A DNA stretch of 64,000 nt from Bryoerythrophyllum caledonicum (GCA_963971425.1 OZ020519.1:21535397-21599396), one strand, 5' to 3'; positions 45,470 through 54,860 are shown, counted from the first letter of the stretch. Notes: generated by a model from the sequence alone, not told the origin. Program-made: numbers and translations.

Positions 45470-45960
45470 GACAATATAGATTTTTGGCACGTTCCTAAAT
45501 TTTGATTTATTTTTATTTCTAGCTTGTCCTTGATAACAACAGTATGTGATGAGAACCTTCAGATTGGCCGTTTGGATTATTGTTCTTGAGTGTTTAAAGT
45601 TCACAAAGGAATATAACGTGAAATGGCAATTTTTGTATCTCCACTCCATGAACACTTGTTTCCTCCATGCTACACCCCTTCTCTACCTCTAAAAATTGGT
45701 GTATTCTCTACCTCTAAAAATTGGTGTATGCTCAAGATAATGGTTATAGATTTATACCTTGTGTATTGCAAAGTGAAATATATGAATGCTATACCTCTCA
45801 ACGCAAAGAAAAAATGAACCTATTTCTTGACTTCAAACACTATAATCTTTTAATCTGTGCGGTCAATGTTTATGAAATTTTTAGAGTACATTATTTCAAA
45901 AGTCTTAATTGAGATCCTACGGTCAAAAACATAAACATAAGGTTTTGTTTCCATCCTAAC
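45470..45960 (+). repeat. Dispersed repeat R1 inside the transposon
   Basis: About 490 bp with TATAACGTGAA, CCTCTAAAAATTGGTGTAT and TTGAGATCCTACGGT words, homologous to 54390-54860. Part of it (CTCTACCTCTAAAAATTGGT) is locally duplicated near 45690. Non-coding. Confidence 0.65.
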
Positions 45961-47325
45961 TTATTGCACTAAAACCAACAATTTTGAAGTGTGTTTAATG
46001 TGAATTGTCACAATCCTTTAGGGGTTAATCAAATGACCAAGTATATTGATATTGATATTGGTGATCACTTCCATGGATCTTAGTGGCGAGACGTTCTTTT
46101 TTGTCAAAATTTTTTAGAGAGATTGTCATAGAATCTTGTTAGAAACCTTCTTGATTTTAGCTCTTGAATGATCATTACAAGGTGTCTTGGTGCCGAGATC
46201 ATTTGATTTCTATGAATTATTTTGTGGTAGGTCCTAGTCATTTATTTTCAACCTTGATGATTTCAAATTCTTAGAGCTCAATATGAGGTGTCTCAGTGCC
46301 CAGATCATTTTATTATTATGAATTATTTTGTGGTGGGTCCTAGTAATTTGTTGTCACTTTTGATGATTTCAAATTCTTAGAGCTCAATATGAAGTGTCTC
46401 GGTGCCGAGACCCTAATTTGTACAAGAAATTATTGTGAACTCCATATGCATTGGTCACTTTTGGAAACCACATGACAAATTATTTATTTTTCCTTAGAAT
46501 GTGTTACGTCTACAGTGGAAATTACCGAGGCATTGCACGGGTGTCACCAGGGTATTACATAGGTATTACATATACAAATCACGTAACTTTCATCAAACCT
46601 TGGGGCAATAACATTGGTAAAATTCAGCTATACATAAACCGACGTTACAATACCGTAGTATATGATGATAAGTGTATAGTGCAATACGAAAAGCTCACAG
46701 TATAATTCGACGATATAATACGTATATCTGAATTTTACTGCCTAGGTGATTGCCATCCACAGTGGAAAATCACCGAGGCATTGCCGTCCAAAGTATCTCT
46801 GAATAATACCAGAGAATGATACAAGTTGTTGTTCAATAGTCCATATTCTCGTCCAATCGTCATACTCTTGTCCAACCTAACAGTTCTCGTCCAACTTTAT
46901 CACGTTTATGAACCTCAACACCTCCTGCTGGAATCACCGCATTCAATTTTGACAAACTCAATGATCTCAAATTGTGTGTACTCCGTTGCACCAGGGCAGA
47001 GTGGTGACTTTCAATCATGAATCGAAGTTGCGGACTTATGCTTACATTGTTTAGAAGGTCTCGGTTATATTGGTGACAGCCCCTTACTATCTCGGTGCCG
47101 AGGTACGTTGATACAGAAGGGATTGATCTTCGTGGGTTGTCGTGACTGTGTTGGTGACGATCTTCATAGTGCCGAGGTACATTGATAGAGGTGGTATCGA
47201 TCTCCGTGGGTTGTTGTGACTTTGTTAGTGACGATCTTTGTGGGTCGTCGTGACTCGGTTGGTGACGGTCCTTTACTATCTCGGTGCCGAGGTACTTTCA
47301 AAACAGGTTTTAGATAACTCTAGTA

Positions 47326-47567
47326 CAAAAGTGGGAAAAAAAAACCGCCCTACATTTTTTGGAATGTTTGGGTGTGCAATATACTGTTGGAAGCGAATTT
47401 TCAAGACCTTTCCAATGGTGTATTACACTCTCAAAACTTCTAAAAACTGAAGAAGTTATGAGCAAAAAACCGCGGCAGCCCAAACCATGAACAACGTAAC
47501 AAAATTCTGGCAGCATGGTCAAAAGAACGGCAACATGAAAATGAATGCGGTTTTTTTTCCACTTTTG
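47326..47567. mobile_element. 242 bp MITE with TA flanks
   Basis: Begins CAAAAGTGGGAAAAAAAAAC and ends with the near-exact inverse (GGTTTTTTTTCCACTTTTG). Each end is flanked by TA (47324-47325 and 47568-47569). Size, inverted ends and TA flanks fit a Tc1/mariner-type MITE nested inside the 8.1 kb transposon. Confidence 0.7.
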
Positions 47568-47675
47568 TATTAGTGTAAGTGTGTATGGAGAGGTTGGATC
47601 GGAAGCGACGCAACGCCGAGCCACATCAGTCTTCAGCACTTTAGTTGTCACCGAGATCTATAGTTTGGATCGAGT

Positions 47676-49560
47676 TTGATGCGGTGTTGTGAAGAGCACT
47701 TTTGTACTGTCTCGGTGCCAAGACCCTTGTTCAGATCAAAACAGCCGCGCGAACTACGGCCGCGTATATTGGATGCCCCCGAAGTTGCTACGGCACTGAT
47801 AACAACTCAGAAAGGGAATAGAAAGGCAACAACGACAACAAAGGGAACATATTCAACAACAACATCAAAGGCTACAAAGGCAACAAAGTCATCCAAGTCA
47901 TCCAAGGCATCTGAAGCTTCAAAGGTAACTCAGACTTCTATTGCAACTATTATTCATGTGGATGGCAGTCGGGTGATTGCATCACCTAATTTATTGAATT
48001 TGGTAAATTCATCAATTCTTTCTTAGGCCACCAATGCCAACCAAGTTTATCATACCAATATTCAGGCCAAGAAAAATGTCAATGCTACGTGTATTGCTTC
48101 TTCCTCTATGGTCTCTTCAACAAAAATTCTTATTGAAAATACTTCAATTTTCACATTGATGGAATCTGGGAGCAATCATCCTCTTGTGAAGAAGATGCAT
48201 AATTTCGTTCTAACAGTATGTAGCATCACTCATAATCATTTACATTGCTATAACTAGTACTTAATTTGTTATAATTTTCTGGAGTGATTTATTGCCTTCT
48301 TAAGAGTGATAAATTTTTGGAGTGGTTAATTGATGTTTATTATATTTTATATGTGTAGGTTCGAAAGGGTCGAGGAACTTAGGTGCGTTCTGCATTGTGT
48401 CCTCATGATGGATTTGATCTCATCATTATTGATATTCCCGAAGGTTTACCGGTTCCAAAGATTTCATCTCTTATAAATGACATTCCGCAGTGAAATACAT
48501 ATAATGTGTCTGAATTGGAAGCTATCTTTGAATTCGCTCATTACTATTTGCAAAGTCACGCATCTTTACTTATCTTTATGCCTGAATCAATGACCATTCG
48601 AGCAGACGTACGTACATATGCAAAGACTTATGACTTCAAAATCATCAAAGCTTGGTGGGGCATCAATGAGCTCCAATTGACATCTCCAACAAACTAGTCA
48701 ATGTTGGTGTGTTTCCCTATCTCTACTCTTTCTGTGTTATTTTCCCACTTATTTATTTTAACAACAAGATTGTTTTTGGGTAGACATGACGTTTTTGCAT
48801 CTTCCTTTTTGTTCATGATTCGCATCAAGTTCTCAGTTCTCCTTTCAACAAGATTAACCACTGTTGGATGGCAATACCAACCTTGGCAAGGATGATGTTC
48901 TCTTCAACTTTGTATCAGTAGCATCACAACTCATGAATGGAATTGTTCCTTGGAGAGGAGGCCGGGAGAAAGATCCAATTTTATTGCAAATTCTTATTCA
49001 AGTTCTAACCAAGTCAAGTGGTGTCATTCTTGATGCCTATGCTTCTACAGGTAATTTTGATACGTTTGATGTTTAAATCCTTGATGATATAGAGTTTCAT
49101 TAATATTTTCCTTTTAAATTTAGGAGCCTCGATTCATGCTTGCTACTGCTTAAGTCGCCATTTGGTTGCTTTTGAAGCGGATCCTGCTATTTTTGAAGCC
49201 ATCCTCGCACCACTTCAAGAGGCGCCACCATTGGTAGAGATTGTTGTGTCTTTGCAAGTGGATATTGACTTGGAGAGGGATGACATTCATGTCCGTCATG
49301 TTGCAAAACAAAACCATTTGAGTGAGTAAGTTGTGAATTATTATTTTCTTGCATTCTGTTAAATATTTTAAAGTTGAGCGTTGACATTATTGTTTGAATC
49401 ATTGTAGATTGATGGCGGACGCCGAATCACCTCCTAAACTGTTTCTACTTCCTTCGCACATAGAAGACTTAGCTCAATTATTAGCTACTTTACCATCTCC
49501 TAGTCCATTGTATGGGACTTGTTATTATGACCCTCGTATTGTTTAGTTTGTGGACATTGA
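47676..49560 (+). pseudogene. Amino (N4/N6) DNA methyltransferase-like gene with introns
   Basis: Exon 1 (47676-48215) is Lys/Ser/Thr-rich and ends HPLVKKMHNFVLT at a GTATGT donor. Exon 2 (from 48359) has CPHDGFDLIIIDIPEGLPVP, then IPQ, a TGA (48491), and NTYNVSELEAIFEF and ASLLIFMPESM. Exon 3 (about 48864-49050) has KDPILLQILIQVLTKSSGV and ILDAYASTG. Exon 4 (49124-49325) continues ASIHACYCLSRHLVAFEADP. Exon 5 (about 49408) has PPKLFLLPSHIEDLAQLLA. The FDLIIIDIPEG block occupies the place of the DPPY/W motif, and DAYASTGAS...GFEADP matches the S-adenosylmethionine motif (DPFAGSGTT...GIEID). That motif order is the beta-class arrangement. The catalytic tetrapeptide is altered (DIPE) and stops occur, so this copy is probably dead. 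Confidence 0.6.
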
Positions 49561-50413
49561 AGCAATTGAGGCTAGCAAGGATAGTAATGATAGTTTTAAT
49601 TCTACTTTCTAATTTTGCTATATTCATGTACTTCATTTCAAAACTTTCTTTGTTCACTTTGTACGTGTCTTTTACATTGCAGTGTTCCTTTCATATTTAG
49701 TACTTAGTTTCATGTTCTTATTGTCTTCCTAACTTGTAACTTGTATTATTTATATTATCCATTTTATTTTCTATACTTTAATTTTTCAATAGATATTAGC
49801 ATAGCTTGTGAAAGATAAATAGAAAATATCATAATTTAAAATAAAAAATAAATTACATGATTAGTTTGTGAACTCTAGAGAGCATTCTATTAGTATCAAA
49901 TTTCATAGACTCTAGAAATACTACAGTTAATATAGACGTAAATCAAAGCATTTCAAATTTATACCAATTATTGTCTTTTAAAAAATGATATAGGTTAGAG
50001 AAAAATAGATAATTTCATGAACGTAACAAAAAACAATTTGGAAGAATAAACAATAATGAATAATTAATTTTTTTGTCAAATTGATTTATATAATAAAAGG
50101 CAAGGCCATAATAGAAAAAATAAGTAACAAGTATATTCAAAAATATAAGAATGAAATGGTAAAAACATATATCACAACACCTTATAATTGATAGCACTAA
50201 AAGGAGTTGTCAAAATACGGGGACCAATGTGAGACTAAAATGAGAATAGATACTAACACAATGAAATTAGAAGCATATTTACACGGATATAGGCATTACA
50301 TCATATATAGGTCGTACAAATTTTCCACGGATATAGACTTTCATACTGCTTTTTTCCACGGTTCTCCGATCATATACAAAAAAAAATAGAATATTTTTTT
50401 GTGACTATCACTG
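49561..50413. other. AT-rich right flank of the transposon interior
   Basis: No gene seen. The stretch is strongly AT-rich and leads into the right terminal repeat. Confidence 0.5.
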
Positions 50414-50481
50414 CTCATAGCTCACCGCTCACGGCTCACCGCTCATGGCTCATGGCTCATAGCTCATGCCCTAGCAATCAT
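50414..50481. repeat. Right terminal inverted repeat with ATGGCTC array
   Basis: Tandem GCTCAYSGCTC-type heptamers, the inverse of the left GAGCCAT array, end in CCCTAG at 50474 and AATCAT before the 13 bp direct repeat. Confidence 0.85.
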
Positions 50482-51948
50482 GGGATGGGACTCACAGGTG
50501 CAGAGGCACGGAAGGTGCGAGCTTTCATTCGCTCGTACAAGGCCTGCTTTGCTTTCAAGCTCACTGATTTAGAGGGCTATAAGGGCAAGCCAGTAAGAAT
50601 ACAATTGGAAGACGATTATCCAATATTTAGACGTCCATATAAGTTGAGTATTTCTGAGAGAGATGGGGTCAAACTGCGATTCAAGGAGTTGTTTCATGCA
50701 CGTTTGGTGGAGCTCTCAGATGGTGAATATGCATGTGCAACAGTCATGCCAGCAAAGGATATTCTTGGAAATTGGACGGAGAAGCGTATGTGTGGAGACT
50801 ACCGGCTAGTTAACAAGAAGACCAAATCGGATCGCTACCCTATGCCTACACCTGAGGAGTTATTTGATGCAGTTGGAAAAGCAAGAGTCTTTAGTACTTT
50901 GGACTTGAGGTCAGGATACCACCAATTGCCATTGAGAAAAGAAGATCGGGTGAATACAACATTTTTGGGAGTAGATGATGATGGAAGAGATATGCTCTTT
51001 CATTGGAAGTTTTTACCTTTTGGATTAAAAAATGCTCCAGCGGAATTTCAACGTGTGATGGATCAGGTCTTAAAGGGTTTGCCATTTGCTCGGTGTTACA
51101 TAGATGATGTTATTATCTTTAGTGATACACCACAAGAGCATGTAAAACATTTGCAGCAAGTATTTGAAAGGCTGCAACAATGGGGTCTTCGCTTGCATCA
51201 TGGAAAGTGCAGGTTCTTTCATGATCAATTACCTTATTTGGGTCATATGATTACGCCAGGAGGTTTAGGTGTACAGCAAGCAAAGGTTGAAGCCTTAAAT
51301 AGAATTCCAATTCCTAGAGATGTGTCAAGGTTGAGAGCTTTCATGGGTTTAGCAAACTATTACCGTCGATTTGTTCGTGGTTTTAGTCTTTTGGCTAAAC
51401 CTTTGACTCTATTGACACGCTCTGATCAAGAATGGATGTGGGGCCCTGCTCAAGAAGAAGCATTTGAGGCCTTGAAAGGAGCACTAGGTTCAGCACCAGT
51501 GTTGAGGAGGCCAGATGCAAGACGGCCATTCCAACTCCATACATATTGGAGTATGTTGGGAATTGGTGTTATTTTAACTCAAAAAGATGATGATGGAAAG
51601 GAGTATGTCATTGCATATGCTTCTCGAAGTAACAATGATGCAGATGCCAAGTATTCATCCTATGAAGGAGAATATCTTGCGGTAGTATGGGCTGTGGCGC
51701 ATTTTCGTCTATACCTTTATGGGCAAAGCTTCACACTTGTGACTGACCATCAACCTCTGAAGTGGTTGATGGAATCAGACAAGCTTACAGGGAAGTTAGT
51801 CAGGTGGGCATTATTATTGCGAGAATATGATTTTGAAGTAGTCCATAAGGTAGGGTTGCAAAATTTGGATGGAGATGGCTTAAGCCGTAATCCAAGCCCA
51901 TTGCAAGAGGACTTGACCGGTGCTAGGTGGCACGGTACTTCTGACTAA
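50482..51948 (+). CDS. Ty3 element reverse transcriptase and RNase H
   Basis: A continuous frame of almost 490 codons. Reverse transcriptase motifs in order: VRIQLEDDYPIFRRPYKLS, MCGDYRLVNKKT, VFSTLDLRSGYHQLPL (first catalytic Asp), FLPFGLKNAPAEFQRVMDQ, YIDDVIIFSD (the Tyr-x-Asp-Asp box), LPYLGHMITPGGLG and LRAFMGLANYYRRFVRGF. RNase H follows: LHTYWSMLGIGVILTQ, SSYEGEYLAVVWAVAHF, TLVTDHQPLKWLM and NLDGDGLSRNP. In Ty3/gypsy RNase H the first motif normally has Asp where this copy has Tyr (51544-51546), so RNase H is probably inactive. The catalytic Asps of reverse transcriptase are intact. It converts element RNA to DNA inside the particle. The stop at 51946 separates it from integrase. Confidence 0.92.
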   Translation, partial: GMGLTGAEARKVRAFIRSYKACFAFKLTDLEGYKGKPVRIQLEDDYPIFRRPYKLSISERDGVKLRFKELFHARLVELSDGEYACATVMPAKDILGNWTEKRMCGDYRLVNKKTKSDRYPMPTPEELFDAVGKARVFSTLDLRSGYHQLPLRKEDRVNTTFLGVDDDGRDMLFHWKFLPFGLKNAPAEFQRVMDQVLKGLPFARCYIDDVIIFSDTPQEHVKHLQQVFERLQQWGLRLHHGKCRFFHDQLPYLGHMITPGGLGVQQAKVEALNRIPIPRDVSRLRAFMGLANYYRRFVRGFSLLAKPLTLLTRSDQEWMWGPAQEEAFEALKGALGSAPVLRRPDARRPFQLHTYWSMLGIGVILTQKDDDGKEYVIAYASRSNNDADAKYSSYEGEYLAVVWAVAHFRLYLYGQSFTLVTDHQPLKWLMESDKLTGKLVRWALLLREYDFEVVHKVGLQNLDGDGLSRNPSPLQEDLTGARWHGTSD

Positions 51949-51981
51949 GAGGCAGTTCCAGGTTGGCATGCTTCAACTTAT

Positions 51982-53527
51982 TTGGCATGGATGGAAGGGA
52001 AATCTGGCCAAACTATTGAAGAAGCTTTGGGAAATGTTGAGGATGAACAATTAGATGAAAAGGGATCCAGAATCACCGCTGATGTGTGGCGAGATGAAGG
52101 GATTTTGTATCGTCTACAACATGGGGGGTTTCTTCCTAATACCACACCTCAAGAGCGGGACCGGATAGCTCATAGAGTGGCTAGATTTCATTGGGAGGGT
52201 GGACTTATATTTCGGAGATGGCAAGATGGAACACGGAGGGTAGTTCCTAGGCCAGAACAACGTCTTCAGTTGATACAACAAATGCATGAAGAGTTGGGAC
52301 ATTTTGGAGTACGATGCACACTCAATGTTGCGTGGTCAATATTGGTGGATGGGCATGCAACAAGAGGTGGCGACCTATGTGGGGAGGTGTGAAGTTTGCG
52401 ATCGGGTTAGATCAAGCTTCAATACCTTGTCTCCCCAACTACAACCATTACCAATTATGGGATTGGGCTATAGGTGGAGTCTTGATTTTGTTGGACCATT
52501 GATGACCACAAAACGAGGTGCTAAGTATGTATTTGTTATGGTAGAGCATTTCAGCAAGTGGATTGAGCTGGTGGCTTTACCACAAAATTCCTCTGAGCTA
52601 GCAGCGGCGGCATTCCTAGATCGAGTTCTAGCTAGATTTGGAGCCCCTGCAGAGGTGTTGACAGACCAAGGAAGGGAGTTCCTTGGGTCTTTTGAAGAGC
52701 TTTGCACTAAAGCTCTAATTAATAATCGAACAACTTCTAGAGATCACCCAGAGGCAGATGGATTGGCAGAGAGAGTGGTTCAGACAGTCAAACGTGGATT
52801 GCCCAAATATGGATTGCAAGCAGGCAATTATGGAGATTGGGACCTCAAGCTACCGTGGATAGCGATGGATTATCGCTTCAGTCGGCAAGCTTCTCTGGCA
52901 TGTTATAGTCCTTATCAGCTACTCTATGGCAGAGAGCCAGTATTGCCTTCGGTAGTAAGAGAGAAACTAAATCCTGTTGTGGACTTGGATGATCCGAAAA
53001 TTTGGGCACAAGTGTTTCAAGATCGTGCTGAGTATTTTCAGAGGGCCATGCTTATGGCTATGGAGAACTTGGCAGTAGCGCAACATAGAGATAAGTTGCG
53101 TTATGCACGTATTAGGAGTGGGCCTTACAAACCTCAGCTTCGACGTTTTCAAGTGGGCGATTACGTATATTTACAACGTGAGGCACCCACGACCTTGGAT
53201 GTTCAAGCAGGTAGAACCATCTTGCTGGTCAAGGAGATCTTGCCAAGTGGGGTCCTTCTTTTAGAAAGAAAAGATGGACAAGAATGCAGGGACAATACCA
53301 AGAATTGTGCACCTTGTCATTTGCCTATTGAAGGATCAATACATCAAGACATGGCGGTGGTTCCAGCTGGATATAGATGTTTTGTTTGTGGAGAAACCAA
53401 GGGCGCAGCAACTATGTTGTTATGTGACCAATGTCAGAGAGGGTGGCATATGGCATGTCTTCGTCCTCCTCTGGCAATACTTCCTGAAGGAGATTGGAGT
53501 TGCCCACGGTGTAAGAAATCAAGGTAA
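51982..53527 (+). CDS. Ty3 element integrase with C-terminal PHD finger
   Basis: The zinc-binding HHCC part begins in the first frame (QMHEELGHFGVRCTLN) and continues one frame on (QYWWMGMQQEVATYVGRCEV) after a shift at about 52300-52390. The catalytic core has all three acidic residues: YRWSLDFVGPL, VLTDQGREFLGSF and HPEADGLAERVVQTVK. The C-terminal part (RFQVGDYVYLQREAPTTLDV) is the usual SH3-like end, followed by the PHD finger. Integrase inserts the element DNA into the genome. Only the frameshift and the upstream TAA (51946) damage this part. Confidence 0.9.
53374..53524 (+). CDS. PHD finger at the integrase C-terminus
   Basis: CFVCGETKGAATMLLCDQCQ, then RGWHMACLRPPLAILPEGDW and SCPRC give the full Cys4-His-Cys3 signature of a PHD finger, with the usual Trp-His and the Trp before the last Cys pair. 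PHD fingers read the histone H3 tail, so a role in steering integration to certain chromatin is plausible, like the chromodomain of chromoviruses (inference). It is encoded in frame with integrase. Confidence 0.88.
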
Positions 53528-53625
53528 TCCTATGTTACATGGATGAAGTGAGAATGTACCATCATCAAGAGTACCGCTAAGTTGAAAGTAGAGTCTAACC
53601 ACAAAAATGGCGTTGGAAGCGAATG

Positions 53626-53652
53626 ACGATGGGGCTCAATTGTACCCAGCTA
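53626..53652 (+). other. Conserved motif downstream of the integrase stop
   Basis: ACGATGGGGCTCAATTG followed by TACCCAGCTA. It closely resembles the motif after the gag stop of the gag-only elements (12268-12296, 15276-15302). Confidence 0.55.
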
Positions 53653-53798
53653 ACCCCTCTCTTTACAACTTGGTTTGAAGATTCAAATGGACTATTATCA
53701 ACTTCATGTTTGTTATAGTATATTTTGTAGATAGTTATTTACTTCACTAGCTATGTTTTCTTTTGCTAGCTGAGTTGCGAGGGCACTATACTCAGCTA

Positions 53799-53818
53799 GG
53801 GGGGCAATTGTGGAATTC
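53799..53818 (+). other. Possible polypurine tract and 3' LTR start
   Basis: A GGGGGG run (53799-53804), CAAT, then TGTGGAATTC. A purine run immediately before a TG is the usual junction of internal region and 3' LTR. No matching 5' LTR start was found, so this is tentative. Confidence 0.35.
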
Positions 53819-54129
53819 TACATGGTTGCCTTGTATTGTGTGGATTTGGTGATAGTTACATATTATATATGCTTATGATAGGGTAGCTCTTATGAGACTT
53901 GCATAGATCATGAGTATATGTAGTAGTGAAGTGGCTATACGACACATACTATTGATGACATGAAGAGATACGACATCCAGCTCAAAGGAATAATCCGTCA
54001 CCCACAAGAAGGCGCTCGACTCATCCACGTCCACAATCCACCAAGCGTGGCTCTCCCAGATTCCGTCAATTTTTGGTGGTGTCATAACGCTACACTCAAA
54101 AACCTTGTATATCATTACAAAATGGTAGT

Positions 54130-54860
54130 CACTATTAGTATGGAATAAAAAAATTTGAACCTCCACTCATTGCACAATTTTTTTGAATATGCTACTCTTT
54201 TTCTACCTCTAAAAACTTTTGCACTACACAAGATCTAAATCCAATACCATCGTGTTAAGCATGATGTTAGTTCTTTGGTAAAATAGCATATTAATCCAAG
54301 TCAATCATTTTCACACATTGTCACACATTTTCAACCAAGGTACCAAAAACTCTTCTACCTTTCCACATAAAACTTTGAGATCTTTGTATGATTTGATTTT
54401 GATTTTTTCTATGGCATTACGTGATGGAAACCTTCTAATTGACCATTTGGATTCTCATTTAAAACAGTATCAAGTTCACAAAAAAATATAACGTGAATTG
54501 AGAATTTTTGGACCCCTACTCATTGTACAATTTTTTTGAATATGCTACACTCCTTTTCTCCCTCTAAAAATTGGTGTATAACTAACTAACATCATCCTTA
54601 ACATTATGGTTATCAATTGAGACCTTTTATAGTGCAAAAATTGGACACCAATTGAAGTCAAAGTCTGCTAATCCAGAAAATGCAGGGAAGAAAATGAGCC
54701 TTTTCACTACTTCAAACATTATAATCTTTCAATCCGTGCGGTCAAATTTTATGAAATTTTGTGTGTATGTTACTTAATAAGTCATAATTGAGATCCTACG
54801 GTTTAAACTACAAAAAAAGTTTATTTTTTCTTCCATGCTAATTGCAGTAGAACATGCATT
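54130..54860 (+). repeat. Dispersed repeat R1, two adjoining copies
   Basis: Blocks at about 54130-54260 and 54480-54600 share CACTCATTG, AATTTTTTTGAATATGCTAC and CCTCTAAAAA. The second runs on to AATTGAGATCCTACGGTTT and matches 45470-45960. Non-coding. Confidence 0.65.

Larger units (their letters stand above)
45139..47724. repeat. Dispersed palindrome GTCTCGGTGCCGAGAC, nine copies
   Basis: Copies at 45139-45154, 46077-46092, 46184-46199, 46290-46305, 46396-46411, 47089-47104, 47166-47178, 47278-47293 and 47709-47724. All are variants of the same 16 bp palindrome. They occur only inside the 8.1 kb transposon, between its two genes. Surrounding words such as TGGTGACGATCTT repeat irregularly. 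They may be transposase or regulator binding sites. Confidence 0.75.
42363..50481. mobile_element. 8.1 kb DNA transposon carrying an amino-methyltransferase-like gene
   Basis: The left end reads ACGAGGCTAGGGTGTGAGCC and continues with GAGCCAT repeats. The right end, reverse-complemented, reads ATGATTGCTAGGGCATGAGC and continues the same way, so the termini are inverted repeats of at least 35 bp. The 13 bp GGGATGGGACTCA stands immediately outside both ends (42350-42362 and 50482-50494) as a direct repeat. Inside are a minus-strand transposase-like gene (about 45.0-43.0 kb) and a plus-strand, intron-containing methyltransferase-like gene (47.7-49.6 kb), separated by a region full of GTCTCGGTGCCGAGAC palindromes. 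The superfamily is not certain: CTAGGG-type ends suggest hAT, but the duplication is longer than the 8 bp of hAT or the 9-10 bp of MULEs. Confidence 0.8.
37980..53820 (+). mobile_element. Ty3/gypsy retrotransposon with C5-methyltransferase and PHD finger
   Basis: Domain order on the plus strand: gag (38256-39095), zinc knuckles (39126-39331), retropepsin (DTG at about 40270), DNA cytosine-C5 methyltransferase (40905-41855), reverse transcriptase and RNase H (50482-51948), integrase (51982-53350) and PHD finger (53374-53524). An 8.1 kb DNA transposon separates methyltransferase and reverse transcriptase. Integrase after RNase H makes it Ty3/gypsy. Captured C5-methyltransferases in LTR retrotransposons are known from dinoflagellates and the charophyte Klebsormidium. 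A G-run followed by TGTGGAATTC (53799-53818) may be the polypurine tract and 3' LTR start. This copy is inactive: several stops, a frameshift in integrase, a deleted methyltransferase catalytic loop and a changed RNase H residue. Confidence 0.9.

Noticed and set aside
42361..50482. 8 bp hAT-type target duplication (CAACGAGG versus CAATCATG)
   Set aside because: Only five of eight positions agree, while a perfect 13 bp direct repeat lies just outside, so I prefer the longer duplication.
53873..54166. Minus-strand ORF after the Ty3 element as a gene
   Set aside because: Reads VMIYKVFECSVMTPPKIDG and similar without recognisable domain, overlaps repeat R1, and no continuation was found.
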